This document shows, piece by piece, positions 55,864-64,000 of a DNA stretch of 64,000 bases. A program made the translations under genes and the position numbers. The stretch is from Trichomonas vaginalis G3 (taxonomy: Eukaryota > Parabasalia > Trichomonadida > Trichomonadidae). Numbering within the stretch: position 1 is the first letter of the stretch; every line of letters begins with the position of its first letter. The notes beneath the pieces were generated by a model. The model was not told the origin of the DNA. It saw only the letters and a list, made by a program, of their open reading frames with translations, and searched no databases. Location of the stretch: contig NC_067208.1 in the NCBI RefSeq assembly GCF_026262505.1, forward strand, positions 4,039,962 through 4,103,961. The letters are read 5' to 3'.

Positions 55864-56589
55864 TCATAGAAATTTCTCTCCATATCTTTTTGTCAATATC
55901 TCTATAAGTTCTTCTGTATAAGATTTATCACTACTGAAGTAAATAGATGGATAATTAAGGACATCAAAGGTTTCTACAGTATCTTTAAGAGTCCATTCAT
56001 CTCCATACTGTATAGAATAAGTATGGAAGTATGGAGGATCACATATAAAGAAAACATTGGGAAGATCTTTATACTCATTGAAGAGTATTCTCCAATCTTT
56101 ATGAACAATAGTTAAACCTTCAAGATAGTCATCTATGTTTTCACCAAATAAGTTAGTATATCTGAGGTATAACACTTTCTTCATTAATGTGTCAAGATCA
56201 TAGTATTTGTATGCTCCAGAATAGAGAAGACGTGAACATAATGTATCCCAGTCTATGTATGGAGCTTTACTTATAACTTCTCTGACGATCTCTTTCTGAT
56301 CAGTAGGAATTTTCTCATCTGGCTTAACATTTATTCTCTCCTTAAGTTCCTTAAGTATTTCATTCGTGTCATGAATGTGTTTCAGTCTATCAACGTAGTT
56401 ATCATAGTCGTTAGCTATGATCGTTGCTTTTGGGAACATAATATGCAACAGATGAGAGATATAGAGAGAACCACCAAAGAGGTCAACGAAGACATAATCC
56501 CCTTTGATGTCTTTGAGTATGTCGATAAGATCTTTCCTGATCTTCGACTTATTACCTATGAAAGGTAAAGGAGGTTTGGTAAAAATCAT
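55864..56589 (-). CDS. D12-class adenine-N6 DNA methyltransferase (Dam-like)
   Basis: 241-aa open frame of the size of Dam/DpnM enzymes. Motif X is PPLPFIGNKSKI (residues 6-17), motif I is VFVDLFGGSLYIS (33-45), the ANDYD acidic turn (about 59-63) binds the cofactor, and catalytic motif IV is CDPPYFHT (about 182-189). It transfers methyl groups from S-adenosylmethionine to adenine, usually in GATC for this class. The surrounding element is strikingly rich in GATC (23 sites counted in 55001-57200). Trichomonad genomes are known to carry 6-methyladenine. Self-marking of element DNA or altered host chromatin are possible roles. It looks whole. Confidence 0.85.
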   Translation of the reverse strand: MIFTKPPLPFIGNKSKIRKDLIDILKDIKGDYVFVDLFGGSLYISHLLHIMFPKATIIANDYDNYVDRLKHIHDTNEILKELKERINVKPDEKIPTDQKEIVREVISKAPYIDWDTLCSRLLYSGAYKYYDLDTLMKKVLYLRYTNLFGENIDDYLEGLTIVHKDWRILFNEYKDLPNVFFICDPPYFHTYSIQYGDEWTLKDTVETFDVLNYPSIYFSSDKSYTEELIEILTKRYGEKFL

Positions 56590-56611
56590 TTATATGGTAA
56601 TAAATAAGTGT

Positions 56612-56782
56612 TTACTTGAGACAATAACCTCTGTTGAGTTTGTAGAACAAGATCAGAAGTACGATCAAGTTCAAAACAACACAAATGGCTAGGATTGCGT
56701 TACCAACAATCTTTGTCTTTTCCCAGCAAGACTTCTTCTTTGGTTCATGTGCTGCTTCGACATCACTGTATGGCTCGGACAT
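56612..56782 (-). CDS. Small single-pass membrane protein
   Basis: From ATG 56782 (MSEPYSDVEAAHEPKKKSCW); an in-frame ATG at 56800 is possible. One clear membrane helix (AILAICVVLNLIVLLILFY) is followed by a short KLNRGYCLK tail. It has the form of a tail-anchored or type III membrane protein. Membrane proteins are not usual in Polintons. A virion membrane or exit role is conceivable but unsupported. Confidence 0.55.
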   Translation of the reverse strand: MSEPYSDVEAAHEPKKKSCWEKTKIVGNAILAICVVLNLIVLLILFYKLNRGYCLK

Positions 56783-56816
56783 TAACTTAAAAAGTGTCAT
56801 GACCACTTCATTTTTG

Positions 56817-57191
56817 ATGAAGTCAACAGCTTATGTCCACTTCCTCCCACAAGCACTTGAGGAACAAGAGAAGGTCATCATTGAATACCTTCAAGCCACT
56901 GAGAAGCTCCAAAAGCTTCAAGATCTCCGCGAAGAGTTCAAGTCCCGCTTGAAACAGGAGAACTTACTGCAGGAATACATGCTCATTTTGTACCCATTAC
57001 TAGATGGCTCCCATTTACCATCAGAGTACACTGCAGCTCTTGATGCACTCAAAGATCTTCGCGATCACCGTCCGATCGGTAAAGAAGCCTTCGAGCTCAC
57101 CATTGAGCAAGCCATCCTCGCCAAGTACAATGCAAAGAAGCGGATGCTCGAAGCTCTTGATAAGATCAAGGAGTACGTCGAAACGTTCTAA
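56817..57191 (+). CDS. Helical coiled-coil protein, 124 aa
   Basis: Starts MKSTAYVHFLPQALEEQEKV. Almost entirely helical (YLQATEKLQKLQDLREEFKS, LAKYNAKKRMLEALDKIKEY). The ATG at 56817 is preferred because upstream codons overlap the divergent membrane-protein gene. No family recognised. Confidence 0.5.
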   Translation: MKSTAYVHFLPQALEEQEKVIIEYLQATEKLQKLQDLREEFKSRLKQENLLQEYMLILYPLLDGSHLPSEYTAALDALKDLRDHRPIGKEAFELTIEQAILAKYNAKKRMLEALDKIKEYVETF

Positions 57192-57299
57192 AATAATTAC
57201 TTGAGTAAACAATAAGTTTTATTGAGTAAGTCTTGAAACATTTGTGCTTTTGTTCTTGTTTGAACAACCATATTTAACATTAGATAAAAAATTTTTTGG

Positions 57300-57881
57300 T
57301 TAAACAATAACATACTTAAGACATAAATTATACCTACTTATTAACTCAGTATATTGTGCATTATATGCATACTTAAACTCTTGAGCAATATTGTTCTCAT
57401 CAATGATTCTGATCTGAGCTATTTTTGAGAAAGGTGGTGGAATACCACAACATGTGATGTCTGGGTCCAGTAGGTCTATTTCACACTTGAACCCAGTCAT
57501 TCTGTGAACAACTTCTTCCAAGTCTGGCTTAGGTAGTAAGATCTGATCTTTGCTCACTAAGTTAGAAAAGAGCTCTTTGTCTTGGTCTAGAAGTATCTTC
57601 TGGTATATACTAAGTAAATACTCTTCTACACCAATCCTCGATGAAGTCTCCACAGATCTCGATGAGGTCAGGTTGGAAGTTAATGGACTTAAAGGAGGAG
57701 GATACATTGGTGCTTCTGAGTTCGTAGTTGTTTCCTCTTTTTTTATCTCTGTTGGAGCATCACTTACTGTACCAGATGGATAGTTCTTTATCACAATGTT
57801 ATTAGTTGTTCTTGAATCAACATTGCTTGTTGGTTCAATTGGAAGATTAGCTGCACCATAAAGAATTGACTTCGATCTCAT
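57300..57881 (-). CDS. CCG-motif protein (family shared by A, B, C)
   Basis: 193-aa open frame, the only fully open member. Basic start MRSKSILYGAANLPIEPTSN, Thr/Ser/Pro linker, helical segment (EEYLLSIYQKILLDQDKELF), then the signature domain FKCEIDLLDPDITCCGIPPP, SKIAQIRIIDENN and a closing ISRYNLCLKYVIV. Members at 33310-34061 and 11005-11579 share the acidic-(I/V)(S/T)CCG core and the following strand. No known family is recognised. A virion or assembly role is a guess from neighbours. Confidence 0.65.
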   Translation of the reverse strand: MRSKSILYGAANLPIEPTSNVDSRTTNNIVIKNYPSGTVSDAPTEIKKEETTTNSEAPMYPPPLSPLTSNLTSSRSVETSSRIGVEEYLLSIYQKILLDQDKELFSNLVSKDQILLPKPDLEEVVHRMTGFKCEIDLLDPDITCCGIPPPFSKIAQIRIIDENNIAQEFKYAYNAQYTELISRYNLCLKYVIV

Positions 57882-57916
57882 TTGTTATGAGTAAAAATTG
57901 TTTTATTCTCATATAA

Positions 57917-58270
57917 ATGACGAACATTAACCCAGAGAACAACACAGAATATACTGCAACAGGAGTTGTTTACAATGATCTAGATCAGATCGTCCAACTC
58001 AAAGCCCCAAGAGGAAGGAATTTAATAAGACAACCTCCACCAAAGATATATGTTGATGATGGTAGTAATGGGTTCAACTTAGTGTATCATTACTCATATC
58101 CTCAATATGCAAAAATTGGGTCTACCCCAAACGTGACAAACCATTATATGAACCTTTATGATGAAGCAAGGTTTCATGCACCAACGAAGAAAGAACCTGA
58201 TGCATCAAGATTACATGAATTCGCAGACCATGATGGTTATAGCGATTACTCAATGCCTGTAAGACTTTAA
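57917..58270 (+). CDS. Unidentified 117-aa protein
   Basis: MTNINPENNTEYTATGVVYN start, 35 bp from the divergent CCG-family gene. Rich in Asn, Pro and Tyr (YVDDGSNGFNLVYHYSYPQY), few hydrophobic runs, low-complexity in places. It ends 13 bp before the integrase start, on the same strand. No family recognised. Confidence 0.5.
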   Translation: MTNINPENNTEYTATGVVYNDLDQIVQLKAPRGRNLIRQPPPKIYVDDGSNGFNLVYHYSYPQYAKIGSTPNVTNHYMNLYDEARFHAPTKKEPDASRLHEFADHDGYSDYSMPVRL

Positions 58271-58283
58271 CGTTAATAAAAAA

Positions 58284-59351
58284 ATGACTGTTGGTAAACA
58301 AGAAAAAACTTTAATACAAGAGGATTTGATGCTACCAATATATTCAACTGATATGGGAGCTTATCAATTCGATACATTTGAGAATCCTGGTGGAACACCA
58401 CCATATTTTCTTTTGTTCATCAATGTAAACAGTAGAAAAGGTTATGCGTTCCCAATGAGTGAAAAGAACTCAAACAATGTTCTAAGTGCAATGCAGAAGT
58501 TCATTTCACAAGCTACAGGTGAAATGAAGCCTACAATACTTACTAGTGATGAAGACCCAGCTTATACGACACAAAATGTTCGAGATCTGTTGGTCAGTCA
58601 TAACATTGAGCACATGACGACACAGAAATACAATCATAACATACTAGGTATTATTAATAGGTTCTGTAGAACTATTAGAACTATGTTACATATGAAGTTA
58701 AACCTCAAAGAAGGTGATAAAACACCACCTTTCACTGCAGATACAATGAGACAAATTATTAATGACTACAACACTGAATATCATTCAAGCACACAACAAA
58801 AGCCTGATGATTTCACAGAAAAGGATAATGAGGAATATATAAAGAAGCAAAGATTGAAAGAAGAGTATGTCAGAAAAAATAACCTTTATAACTTAAGACC
58901 TGGTCAAAAAGTTCAAGTCATAGTTGAACCAAGAACATGGGGTAAAGGTAACCAACAAAGAAGACATCTTGATCCTTCTTATTATACAGTTGATTCAGTT
59001 GATACAAGTGCATACTTGTTAAGAGCAAAAGATGGAAGTGTTGCAAGATATCCACGTTATCAGATATGGACAAAAATAGAGCATGGATTAAAGCAAGGAG
59101 AAACTTTAGATCAAGGAAGACACGGTGCTGTTAAAAGTATTGATGGTCATGAACTTGTCGGTAATGATGTAAAGTATGATGTTACGTTTGAGAACGAAAA
59201 TACAGGAAAAGTGACAGGTAGAGGTATGCGTGAAGGTAATCCAAACAGGTTGTCACAAATGGAAGTACAGTATTGGAGGAAAAATATTAATGAAGGTCAT
59301 GTTAAAGATATGCCTAGTTTTCTTGAGAAGTATCGTGGGTTTCGAGTTTAG
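58284..59351 (+). CDS. Retroviral-type integrase
   Basis: 355-aa open frame. RNase-H-like core with YSTDMGAYQFDTFEN, YFLLFINVNSRKGYAFPMS, ILTSDEDPAYTTQNV and the third block NHNILGIINRFCRTIRTM, then an SH3-like domain (GQKVQVIVEPRTWGKG) and a chromo-like end (YDVTFENENTGKVTGRG, MEVQYWRKN). It joins element ends to target DNA. Unlike the element B integrase it has no long N-terminal extension. Its 3' end overlaps the convergent small gene by 38 bp. Confidence 0.8.
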   Translation: MTVGKQEKTLIQEDLMLPIYSTDMGAYQFDTFENPGGTPPYFLLFINVNSRKGYAFPMSEKNSNNVLSAMQKFISQATGEMKPTILTSDEDPAYTTQNVRDLLVSHNIEHMTTQKYNHNILGIINRFCRTIRTMLHMKLNLKEGDKTPPFTADTMRQIINDYNTEYHSSTQQKPDDFTEKDNEEYIKKQRLKEEYVRKNNLYNLRPGQKVQVIVEPRTWGKGNQQRRHLDPSYYTVDSVDTSAYLLRAKDGSVARYPRYQIWTKIEHGLKQGETLDQGRHGAVKSIDGHELVGNDVKYDVTFENENTGKVTGRGMREGNPNRLSQMEVQYWRKNINEGHVKDMPSFLEKYRGFRV

Positions 59352-59550
59352 CTTGTAAGTCCTTTATTTTTGTTTCATACAATGAGATCTTCCTTCTGAT
59401 CTGTTCATCATTGAGAGGTTGCTTGACTTTACGGAACTGTACACGTCCGTCTTTCATTGTATGTACATAATATCCATCAGGAACCTTACCATCTTTTATA
59501 TATTCAGTTAACCACTTTTGTTTAGTTGATGCTTTAATGACTTGACTCAT
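59314..59550 (-). CDS. YVxxMKxG-motif protein, paralogue 2
   Basis: 78 aa: [40 protein letters not shown], then a helix ([19 protein letters not shown]). The central block matches LYYVCHMKNGSVQVRKRKAP of the gene at 44328. The start codon overlaps the stop of the upstream gene as ATGA, an arrangement suited to coupled translation. Confidence 0.6.
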   Translation of the reverse strand: MSQVIKASTKQKWLTEYIKDGKVPDGYYVHTMKDGRVQFRKVKQPLNDEQIRRKISLYETKIKDLQAKLETHDTSQEN

Positions 59551-62402
59551 TTCTTACTGGATAAATTTTTATGTTTTTTATCTTTTGACGATTTTTTCTT
59601 ATCCTTATCTTTCTTCTTGTCCTTGTCCTTCTTTGATTTATCCTTCTTCTTGTCCTTGTCCTTCTTGGACTTCTCTGCTGCAGGTGGTGTTGGATTCTGT
59701 TTGACTTTAGCACTTGGGTCAGGACCTTGTCTTTGAGACTTAGATATAGATTGTTTAGGAGCTGCTGCTTGTTTAGTTGCTTCAGCTTGTTGTTTAGCTA
59801 ATTCAGCAGCTTGTTTATCATTCTCTTCTATTTCCTTTGCACCAGTTGCGACTTCATTCTTGAACTTTTGGAGATTCTCAGCAGCATCCATTACCTTATT
59901 CGCTCCTTTAAACAATCCATAAAATTTCTGCCATGGTGATACTGAAGGTATATTTCCACCAATTGCTGGAGGAACTGATGCTTCAGGAGTTGGAGATGGT
60001 GTTTTGTCTGAATTGAGATGCTTTTCTGCTTCAAGAACTTGTGTAGTATTTTTCTCCAGGTATGCTTTTGCAACCTCCTTAACTTCTGGACGTTCATTAT
60101 TTACATCCTGTCTTGGTGTTGATGTTTCAGTAGCGTTTTCCTGAGTTACATTAACAACAGGTTGCTCAACTGCTGAAACATTAGCTGCTTCAGTAATGTT
60201 ATGAGTAGTTGAAACATTTCCTGATATACCTTCTCCTGTTGGAACTCTTGGAGCAATTGTTGTGATGTTCGCCATTGCAGGAGTTGGAGTAGGAGTGTCA
60301 TCAATCTTTCTGTCAGCTTTCGTCGTTTGCGTTGTAGTATTTGTTGTTTCATTACCATATTTTGATCTTAGTCTGGTAAGCTCTAACTTCATATGTTCTT
60401 CAGGATATGCATACTTATTATATTCACCCTTAATATTCTTTTTCCATTCATCGTATTTATCTTCTGCTGATTTCTTAATTGATGCTAGTCCGTTTACAGC
60501 CAATTCATCAGTACCGTTATCAGTAGTCTGGTTATATAAAAGATTAGCAGCTGATCTAATTGTGTAATCCGTAAGATTACCAAAACGCTCTATTGTACCT
60601 AATGTTGTGTTCTTCAGTTCCTTTCCAATTCCTTGTGCAGCATCTTTGACTAAATCAGCACCCCATGCACCAAATTGTCTCACAGGAGCCGCTATTGATG
60701 GTGAAGGAGATGGAGATGGCGATGGAGTTGGTGATGGTGAAGGAGATGGAGATGGTGAAGGAGATGGAGTTGGCGATGGTGTTGCTGCTTTCGCCTTTCT
60801 ATCAGCTTCTTCCTTAGCCTTTCTATCTGCTTCTTCTTTCGCCTTTCTATCTGCTTCTTCCTTAGCCTTACGAGCTTTTTCTTTCTTCTTAAGTTCCTCT
60901 AGTTCTTTACGTTCAGCTTCTTCTTTCGCCTTTCGTTCAGCTTCTTCCTTAGCCTTACGAGCTTTTTCTTTCTTCTTAAGCTCCTCTAGTTCTTTACGTT
61001 CAGCTTCTTCTTTCGCCTTTCGTTCAGCTTCTTCCTTAGCCTTACGAGCTTTTTCTTTCTTCTTAAGCTCCTCTAGTTCTTTACGTTCAGCTTCTTCTTT
61101 CGCCTTTCGTTCAGCTTCTTCCTTAGCCTTACGAGCTTTTTCTTCATAATATTTTGTATACTTATCATCAGCCCAATTACCAAGTGATTTGGCACCTGTT
61201 AGTATTCCATTTGCGGTTGATGTTGCTGTTCTTCCGAGCCATCCCCCTACCGCTGAAGCACCATTGCCAATAGCACTACCAGCATTTAAAATTCCACGAC
61301 CAATCCATATCCCTGGTTTTGCCTTTGTATTAAGAGTAAGAAATTCTTCCTTCCTATCTTCAGGTGTAGGATTTGTAACAGTTCTTACAGTATCAACAAC
61401 AGTGTCAACACTGGTTCCAATAGCACTACCAACAGCTGTTGCACCAGTTAGAATACCATGGGTAACTAAATCAGTAGCTCTTGAGACAACATTATCACTC
61501 GAGGCTTTCTCTGCTGGATAGTTTGATCCTTTGTAAGTTCCTGGACCACCTCTATTTGAAGCTTCTCCTTCAACTATTTTCTTCTCTTCTTGTGCTTGTT
61601 CTCTGGCAACACTCAATGCACGTTCTTGTCTTTGAATGTTGTCTTTCTTTAACATGTAACCACCAAGTGTCTGTGGTGGTGTGTTTTTATCTAGTGCAGC
61701 ATCAATTGCAGCCTTTTCTTTTCGCTTTTCTTCGTCTAACCAATTTTGAATAGATTCTGCATCAGTTGGTTCAGCTGGAGTTGGAGACGGTGTTGGAGCT
61801 TTAGTTGGTGTTGGAGACGGTGTCGGAGCTTTAGTCGGAGTTGGAGATGGAGTAGGTGCTTTTGTAGGTGTCGGTGATGGAGTTGGAGATGGAGTTGGAG
61901 GTACTGTTGGTTCTGGAGTTGGTTCAACAGTCGGTGAAGGTGTTGGCGCCTTTGTGATTCTTGGAGTTGGCTCTGGTGTTCTAATAGGGGAAGCAGTTGG
62001 TGTATTAGCTCTTTTAAGAACCTGTGATCTTTCCGCTTGATTTGAATCAGATACTGGGTTAGTTGTACTAGGATGTGATACAGGAGTTATTTTTGGTGTA
62101 GGTGTTGGTTTATTTAATGTTATACCATGACTACTCGACATTGGTGGAGGACCTGCGTGAGCAGTTGGTGTCAGAGTTGGCGTTGGAGCTACTGTAGGAG
62201 TTGGCGTTGGAGCTACTGTTGGTTCAGGAGTGGGAGTTGGTGTTGGAGCTACTGTAGGAGTAGGTGTAGGAGTTGGTGTTGGAGTCGACATTTGTTTTAA
62301 CCTCTCATTATACCAATTCTCCAAATAATAAGCCTCACCCATTAAGTTACTCTGTCTTTGTTTTATAGAAAATTCACCTAACAGTAATTCATCATGAATC
62401 AT
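59547..62402 (-). CDS. Repeat-rich structural protein, 951 aa
   Basis: Open frame. The N-terminal 40 residues are unique, then come long Pro-Thr runs ([20 protein letters not shown]) and a helical part. Gly/Ala amphipathic segments follow ([35 protein letters not shown]), then a charged repeat [20 protein letters not shown] about four times, more Ser-Pro runs, and a Lys/Asp tail ([20 protein letters not shown]). The amphipathic segments recall pVI-like peptides, and the lysine tail suggests DNA binding. Counterpart of the coiled-coil protein in element A. Probably a core or cement protein. Confidence 0.6.
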   Translation of the reverse strand: MIHDELLLGEFSIKQRQSNLMGEAYYLENWYNERLKQMSTPTPTPTPTPTVAPTPTPTPEPTVAPTPTPTVAPTPTLTPTAHAGPPPMSSSHGITLNKPTPTPKITPVSHPSTTNPVSDSNQAERSQVLKRANTPTASPIRTPEPTPRITKAPTPSPTVEPTPEPTVPPTPSPTPSPTPTKAPTPSPTPTKAPTPSPTPTKAPTPSPTPAEPTDAESIQNWLDEEKRKEKAAIDAALDKNTPPQTLGGYMLKKDNIQRQERALSVAREQAQEEKKIVEGEASNRGGPGTYKGSNYPAEKASSDNVVSRATDLVTHGILTGATAVGSAIGTSVDTVVDTVRTVTNPTPEDRKEEFLTLNTKAKPGIWIGRGILNAGSAIGNGASAVGGWLGRTATSTANGILTGAKSLGNWADDKYTKYYEEKARKAKEEAERKAKEEAERKELEELKKKEKARKAKEEAERKAKEEAERKELEELKKKEKARKAKEEAERKAKEEAERKELEELKKKEKARKAKEEADRKAKEEADRKAKEEADRKAKAATPSPTPSPSPSPSPSPSPTPSPSPSPSPSIAAPVRQFGAWGADLVKDAAQGIGKELKNTTLGTIERFGNLTDYTIRSAANLLYNQTTDNGTDELAVNGLASIKKSAEDKYDEWKKNIKGEYNKYAYPEEHMKLELTRLRSKYGNETTNTTTQTTKADRKIDDTPTPTPAMANITTIAPRVPTGEGISGNVSTTHNITEAANVSAVEQPVVNVTQENATETSTPRQDVNNERPEVKEVAKAYLEKNTTQVLEAEKHLNSDKTPSPTPEASVPPAIGGNIPSVSPWQKFYGLFKGANKVMDAAENLQKFKNEVATGAKEIEENDKQAAELAKQQAEATKQAAAPKQSISKSQRQGPDPSAKVKQNPTPPAAEKSKKDKDKKKDKSKKDKDKKKDKDKKKSSKDKKHKNLSSKK

Positions 62403-62424
62403 TTTCTGCAGCTTTGTCGTGTTT

Positions 62425-63060
62425 CTACTCCTTTATTAGAACACTCGATGTATTCGCCAATCCTCTATATTCCTTAATCATCTTATCTAGTTTGTTCATA
62501 TTTGGTACTTCCTTTTTCTTCTCAGCGTTAATCTCATTAGATCGTTTCTCCAATTCTTCAACTACTTTGTAAAGCTTATTTATCTTGACATGTGATTCCT
62601 TTACTTCTCCAGTCCTTGGATCCTTAGGTTCCTTGTATTTAGCTAATTTCGTCTCTATATATCTTCGTTTAGCGTCATATCCAGGATCACTGGTTCGTAA
62701 AGGATGCGAAGGTGGACGAAAATAAGGTATGTAGAAATCTGGATCATCATTAATAGAAGAACGTGCTTTAAAGTTACGAACCGCGTCTGTAAAAGGGTCT
62801 CTACCACGTGCTGTATATGTTGATGTAATCAAAAAGCCTTCTCTTCTCATTGGGAAATTAATACGACCTTTTTGAACATATTCTTTCTCAAAGTATTGCC
62901 TAGCATTGTAATCAAAAGCAAGATCATTATATATATCGCGCAAAAAATCAAATGTATGCTGCTTGAACTTTTGATCGCTAATTATGGTACGAATTATCGG
63001 ACGTTCATTCTCCCATTTCTTAACTCGTTCATCAATGAGTTTCCTCTCTTGTTCACTCAT
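62425..63060 (-). CDS. Unidentified 211-aa virion-cluster protein
   Basis: [20 protein letters not shown] start. Contains [20 protein letters not shown], a Pro-rich [20 protein letters not shown] and a C-terminal coiled coil ([20 protein letters not shown]). It lies in a tight - strand run with 22 bp and 20 bp gaps to its neighbours. No domain recognised. No catalytic triad of an adenoviral-type protease could be picked out. Confidence 0.5.
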   Translation of the reverse strand: MSEQERKLIDERVKKWENERPIIRTIISDQKFKQHTFDFLRDIYNDLAFDYNARQYFEKEYVQKGRINFPMRREGFLITSTYTARGRDPFTDAVRNFKARSSINDDPDFYIPYFRPPSHPLRTSDPGYDAKRRYIETKLAKYKEPKDPRTGEVKESHVKINKLYKVVEELEKRSNEINAEKKKEVPNMNKLDKMIKEYRGLANTSSVLIKE

Positions 63061-63080
63061 TTAAACCTCATAAAAATATA

Positions 63081-63488
63081 TTATCTGCGTATAGTGCCAC
63101 TAATAGCATTAATCCATGGCATGTCTGATAGTACACGTACTGACTGAACTAATGGCTTATGATTGTTCCAAATAGCTCCTCCAATGTATGCGTTATACTT
63201 ATTGTTGTCAATAGTTTGTTGAGGTTGAACTATAGGTGTTTCAACAGGCTTGTCTCTACTGAAGTCACCACCAAGAGCTTTATTGAATGCTTTAAGATTC
63301 TTCGTTAATGCATTATCTTCACCTAATGTAGTTTTTGCAATTCTTTCACCAAGACTACCGATAACACCACCGACTTGACCAACTTGAGGGAAAAGTTTGT
63401 TAGCAATGTTAAATCCAGCACCTATTACAAGACCAGGATTTTTTTTCACCATACCCCATCCAGCTTTAACATAATCGCCAAAACCCAT
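63081..63488 (-). CDS. pVI-like amphipathic glycine-rich protein
   Basis: 135 aa: MGFGDYVKAGWGMVKKNPGL, then a Gly/Val-rich amphipathic part (IANKLFPQVGQVGGVIGSLG), a linker and the end GGAIWNNHKPLVQSVRVLSD. Composition and N-terminal amphipathic helix resemble the MAAGFFKKLW peptides of element B and adenovirus protein VI, which lyses membranes. It lies directly downstream of the ATPase. Function inferred. Confidence 0.5.
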   Translation of the reverse strand: MGFGDYVKAGWGMVKKNPGLVIGAGFNIANKLFPQVGQVGGVIGSLGERIAKTTLGEDNALTKNLKAFNKALGGDFSRDKPVETPIVQPQQTIDNNKYNAYIGGAIWNNHKPLVQSVRVLSDMPWINAISGTIRR

Positions 63489-63498
63489 TTATTTCTTC

Positions 63499-64000
63499 TT
63501 AAAATAATGTCATCTTTTGTTGCTTAACTTCTTTAAAGTCCGTCTTTCCTGCAACTATATGAACTTCCATATATGAACGAGGTGTTGGTAGCTCTTTGTA
63601 TTTGTTCCATAACTCTTCCCAATCTTCTGTTGCTCCTGACTGTTCAATCATTGACTGAAAGTCTCTCATAGAATAACCTTGAAAGATAACGAAGTCAGTG
63701 CATAGTCTCTTAATGTTTAAACATATATGTCTCCATGTTTGACACATGATGACAACAGTATAGTTATAATGTCTGACCTTAGTGATGAAGTTCGCTAATG
63801 GTGAACGTGGGTCATTCAATAAGTCATGACCACCATAATCGTCTAACACTAATAGAGAATTACTGGGATACTTTGTGAAAGGATATTTGTTCAACTTCTT
63901 TACAACATATATTGCAATCTTCTTATACTCAAACTTTCCATCAGGTTTCCTTAGTTGATGCTTTGTTAAGATGTGTTCCATCTCCTCTGAAATTTTTTCG
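63499..64000 (-). CDS. A32-like genome packaging ATPase, C-terminal part
   Basis: Frame open to the window edge, so the Walker A half is missing only because the window ends. Walker B is NSLLVLDDYGGHD, followed by NFITKVRHYNYTVVIMCQT (sensor block) and a family-typical end (FVIFQGYSMRDFQSMIEQ, PRSYMEVHIVAGK). It matches the remnant at 6868-7732 block by block. Confidence 0.85.
   Translation of the reverse strand, partial: EKISEEMEHILTKHQLRKPDGKFEYKKIAIYVVKKLNKYPFTKYPSNSLLVLDDYGGHDLLNDPRSPLANFITKVRHYNYTVVIMCQTWRHICLNIKRLCTDFVIFQGYSMRDFQSMIEQSGATEDWEELWNKYKELPTPRSYMEVHIVAGKTDFKEVKQQKMTLF

Larger units (their letters stand above)
42475..64000. mobile_element. Maverick/Polinton element C (right end outside window)
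   Basis: At least 21.5 kb carrying capsid, polB, penton-like, fibre, SSB-like, adenine methyltransferase, CCG-family, integrase, pVI-like and ATPase genes. The left end is placed at AGTACAGTATACATTG (42475), because its AGTA start resembles the AGTAGT ends of A and B, a terminal hairpin follows, and the first gene starts soon after. The partner end is not in the window, so this is provisional. Most genes are open, with only a few breaks, so the insertion looks young. It is distinct in sequence from A and B. Confidence 0.85.

Noticed and set aside
60607-61149. 180-aa + strand Ser/Phe-rich frame
   Set aside because: Antisense of the charged repeat in the 951-aa gene.
62425-63060. Adenoviral-type maturation protease
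   Set aside because: Polintons usually encode one, so this and other unassigned frames were searched for a His-Asp-Gln-Cys layout, but none was convincing.

Overview
The window reads as genomic DNA of a trichomonad (Parabasalia; Trichomonas or Tritrichomonas type). It is AT-rich and intronless. The host genes are typical of that group: a WD40 protein, a protein with a BTB-like N-terminus and an F5/8-type-C (discoidin) domain, an RGS-domain protein, and a tRNA-Lys. Only about 5 kb is clearly host sequence. The rest belongs to three different Maverick/Polinton elements, treated here as fossils. The species is inferred from gene content alone.

Element A (before base 1 to about 18133) is the oldest looking and is clearly broken, with well over ten breaks. 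Its + strand half holds a decayed protein-primed polB, two unidentified ORFs, a 304-aa protein and KilA-N genes behind near-identical leaders. Its - strand half holds a packaging ATPase, an SSB-like protein, a superfamily 3 helicase, a penton-like protein, the major capsid protein and a long coiled-coil protein. Non-coding parts are full of covarying palindromes and tandem repeats, including a 25-bp array next to the right terminus. Host DNA follows (18134-22161), with a degenerate DNA transposon that ends 62 bp upstream of the WD40 gene.

Element B (22162-39297, 17.1 kb) is a nearly whole Polinton. It has 301-302 bp terminal inverted repeats, AG...CT ends and a perfect 6-bp target duplication (AAATTC). 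It encodes polB with an HNH-like insert, integrase, ATPase, capsid, penton-like protein, a phage-like fibre, two pVI-like peptides and several small proteins. It carries a handful of breaks and looks young. Host DNA resumes with the BTB/discoidin gene, the RGS gene, tRNA-Lys and a tRNA fragment.

Element C (about 42475 to beyond 64000) is mostly open and looks young. It encodes capsid, a 1229-aa polB, penton-like protein, a long phage-like fibre, SSB-like protein, a Dam-type adenine methyltransferase, integrase, a repeat-rich structural protein and the C-terminal part of the ATPase. Genes are packed virus-style, with 19-36 bp divergent promoters, tail-to-tail stops and one ATGA overlap.

The most notable points are: protein families with no assigned function shared by all three elements (a CCG-motif protein and an acidic-tailed SSB-like protein); phage-type fibre tips on a eukaryotic Polinton; and a link between the methyltransferase and GATC sites. 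GATC is abundant in element C, nearly absent from the coding part of element A, and in A sits almost only at the centres of the covarying palindromes.
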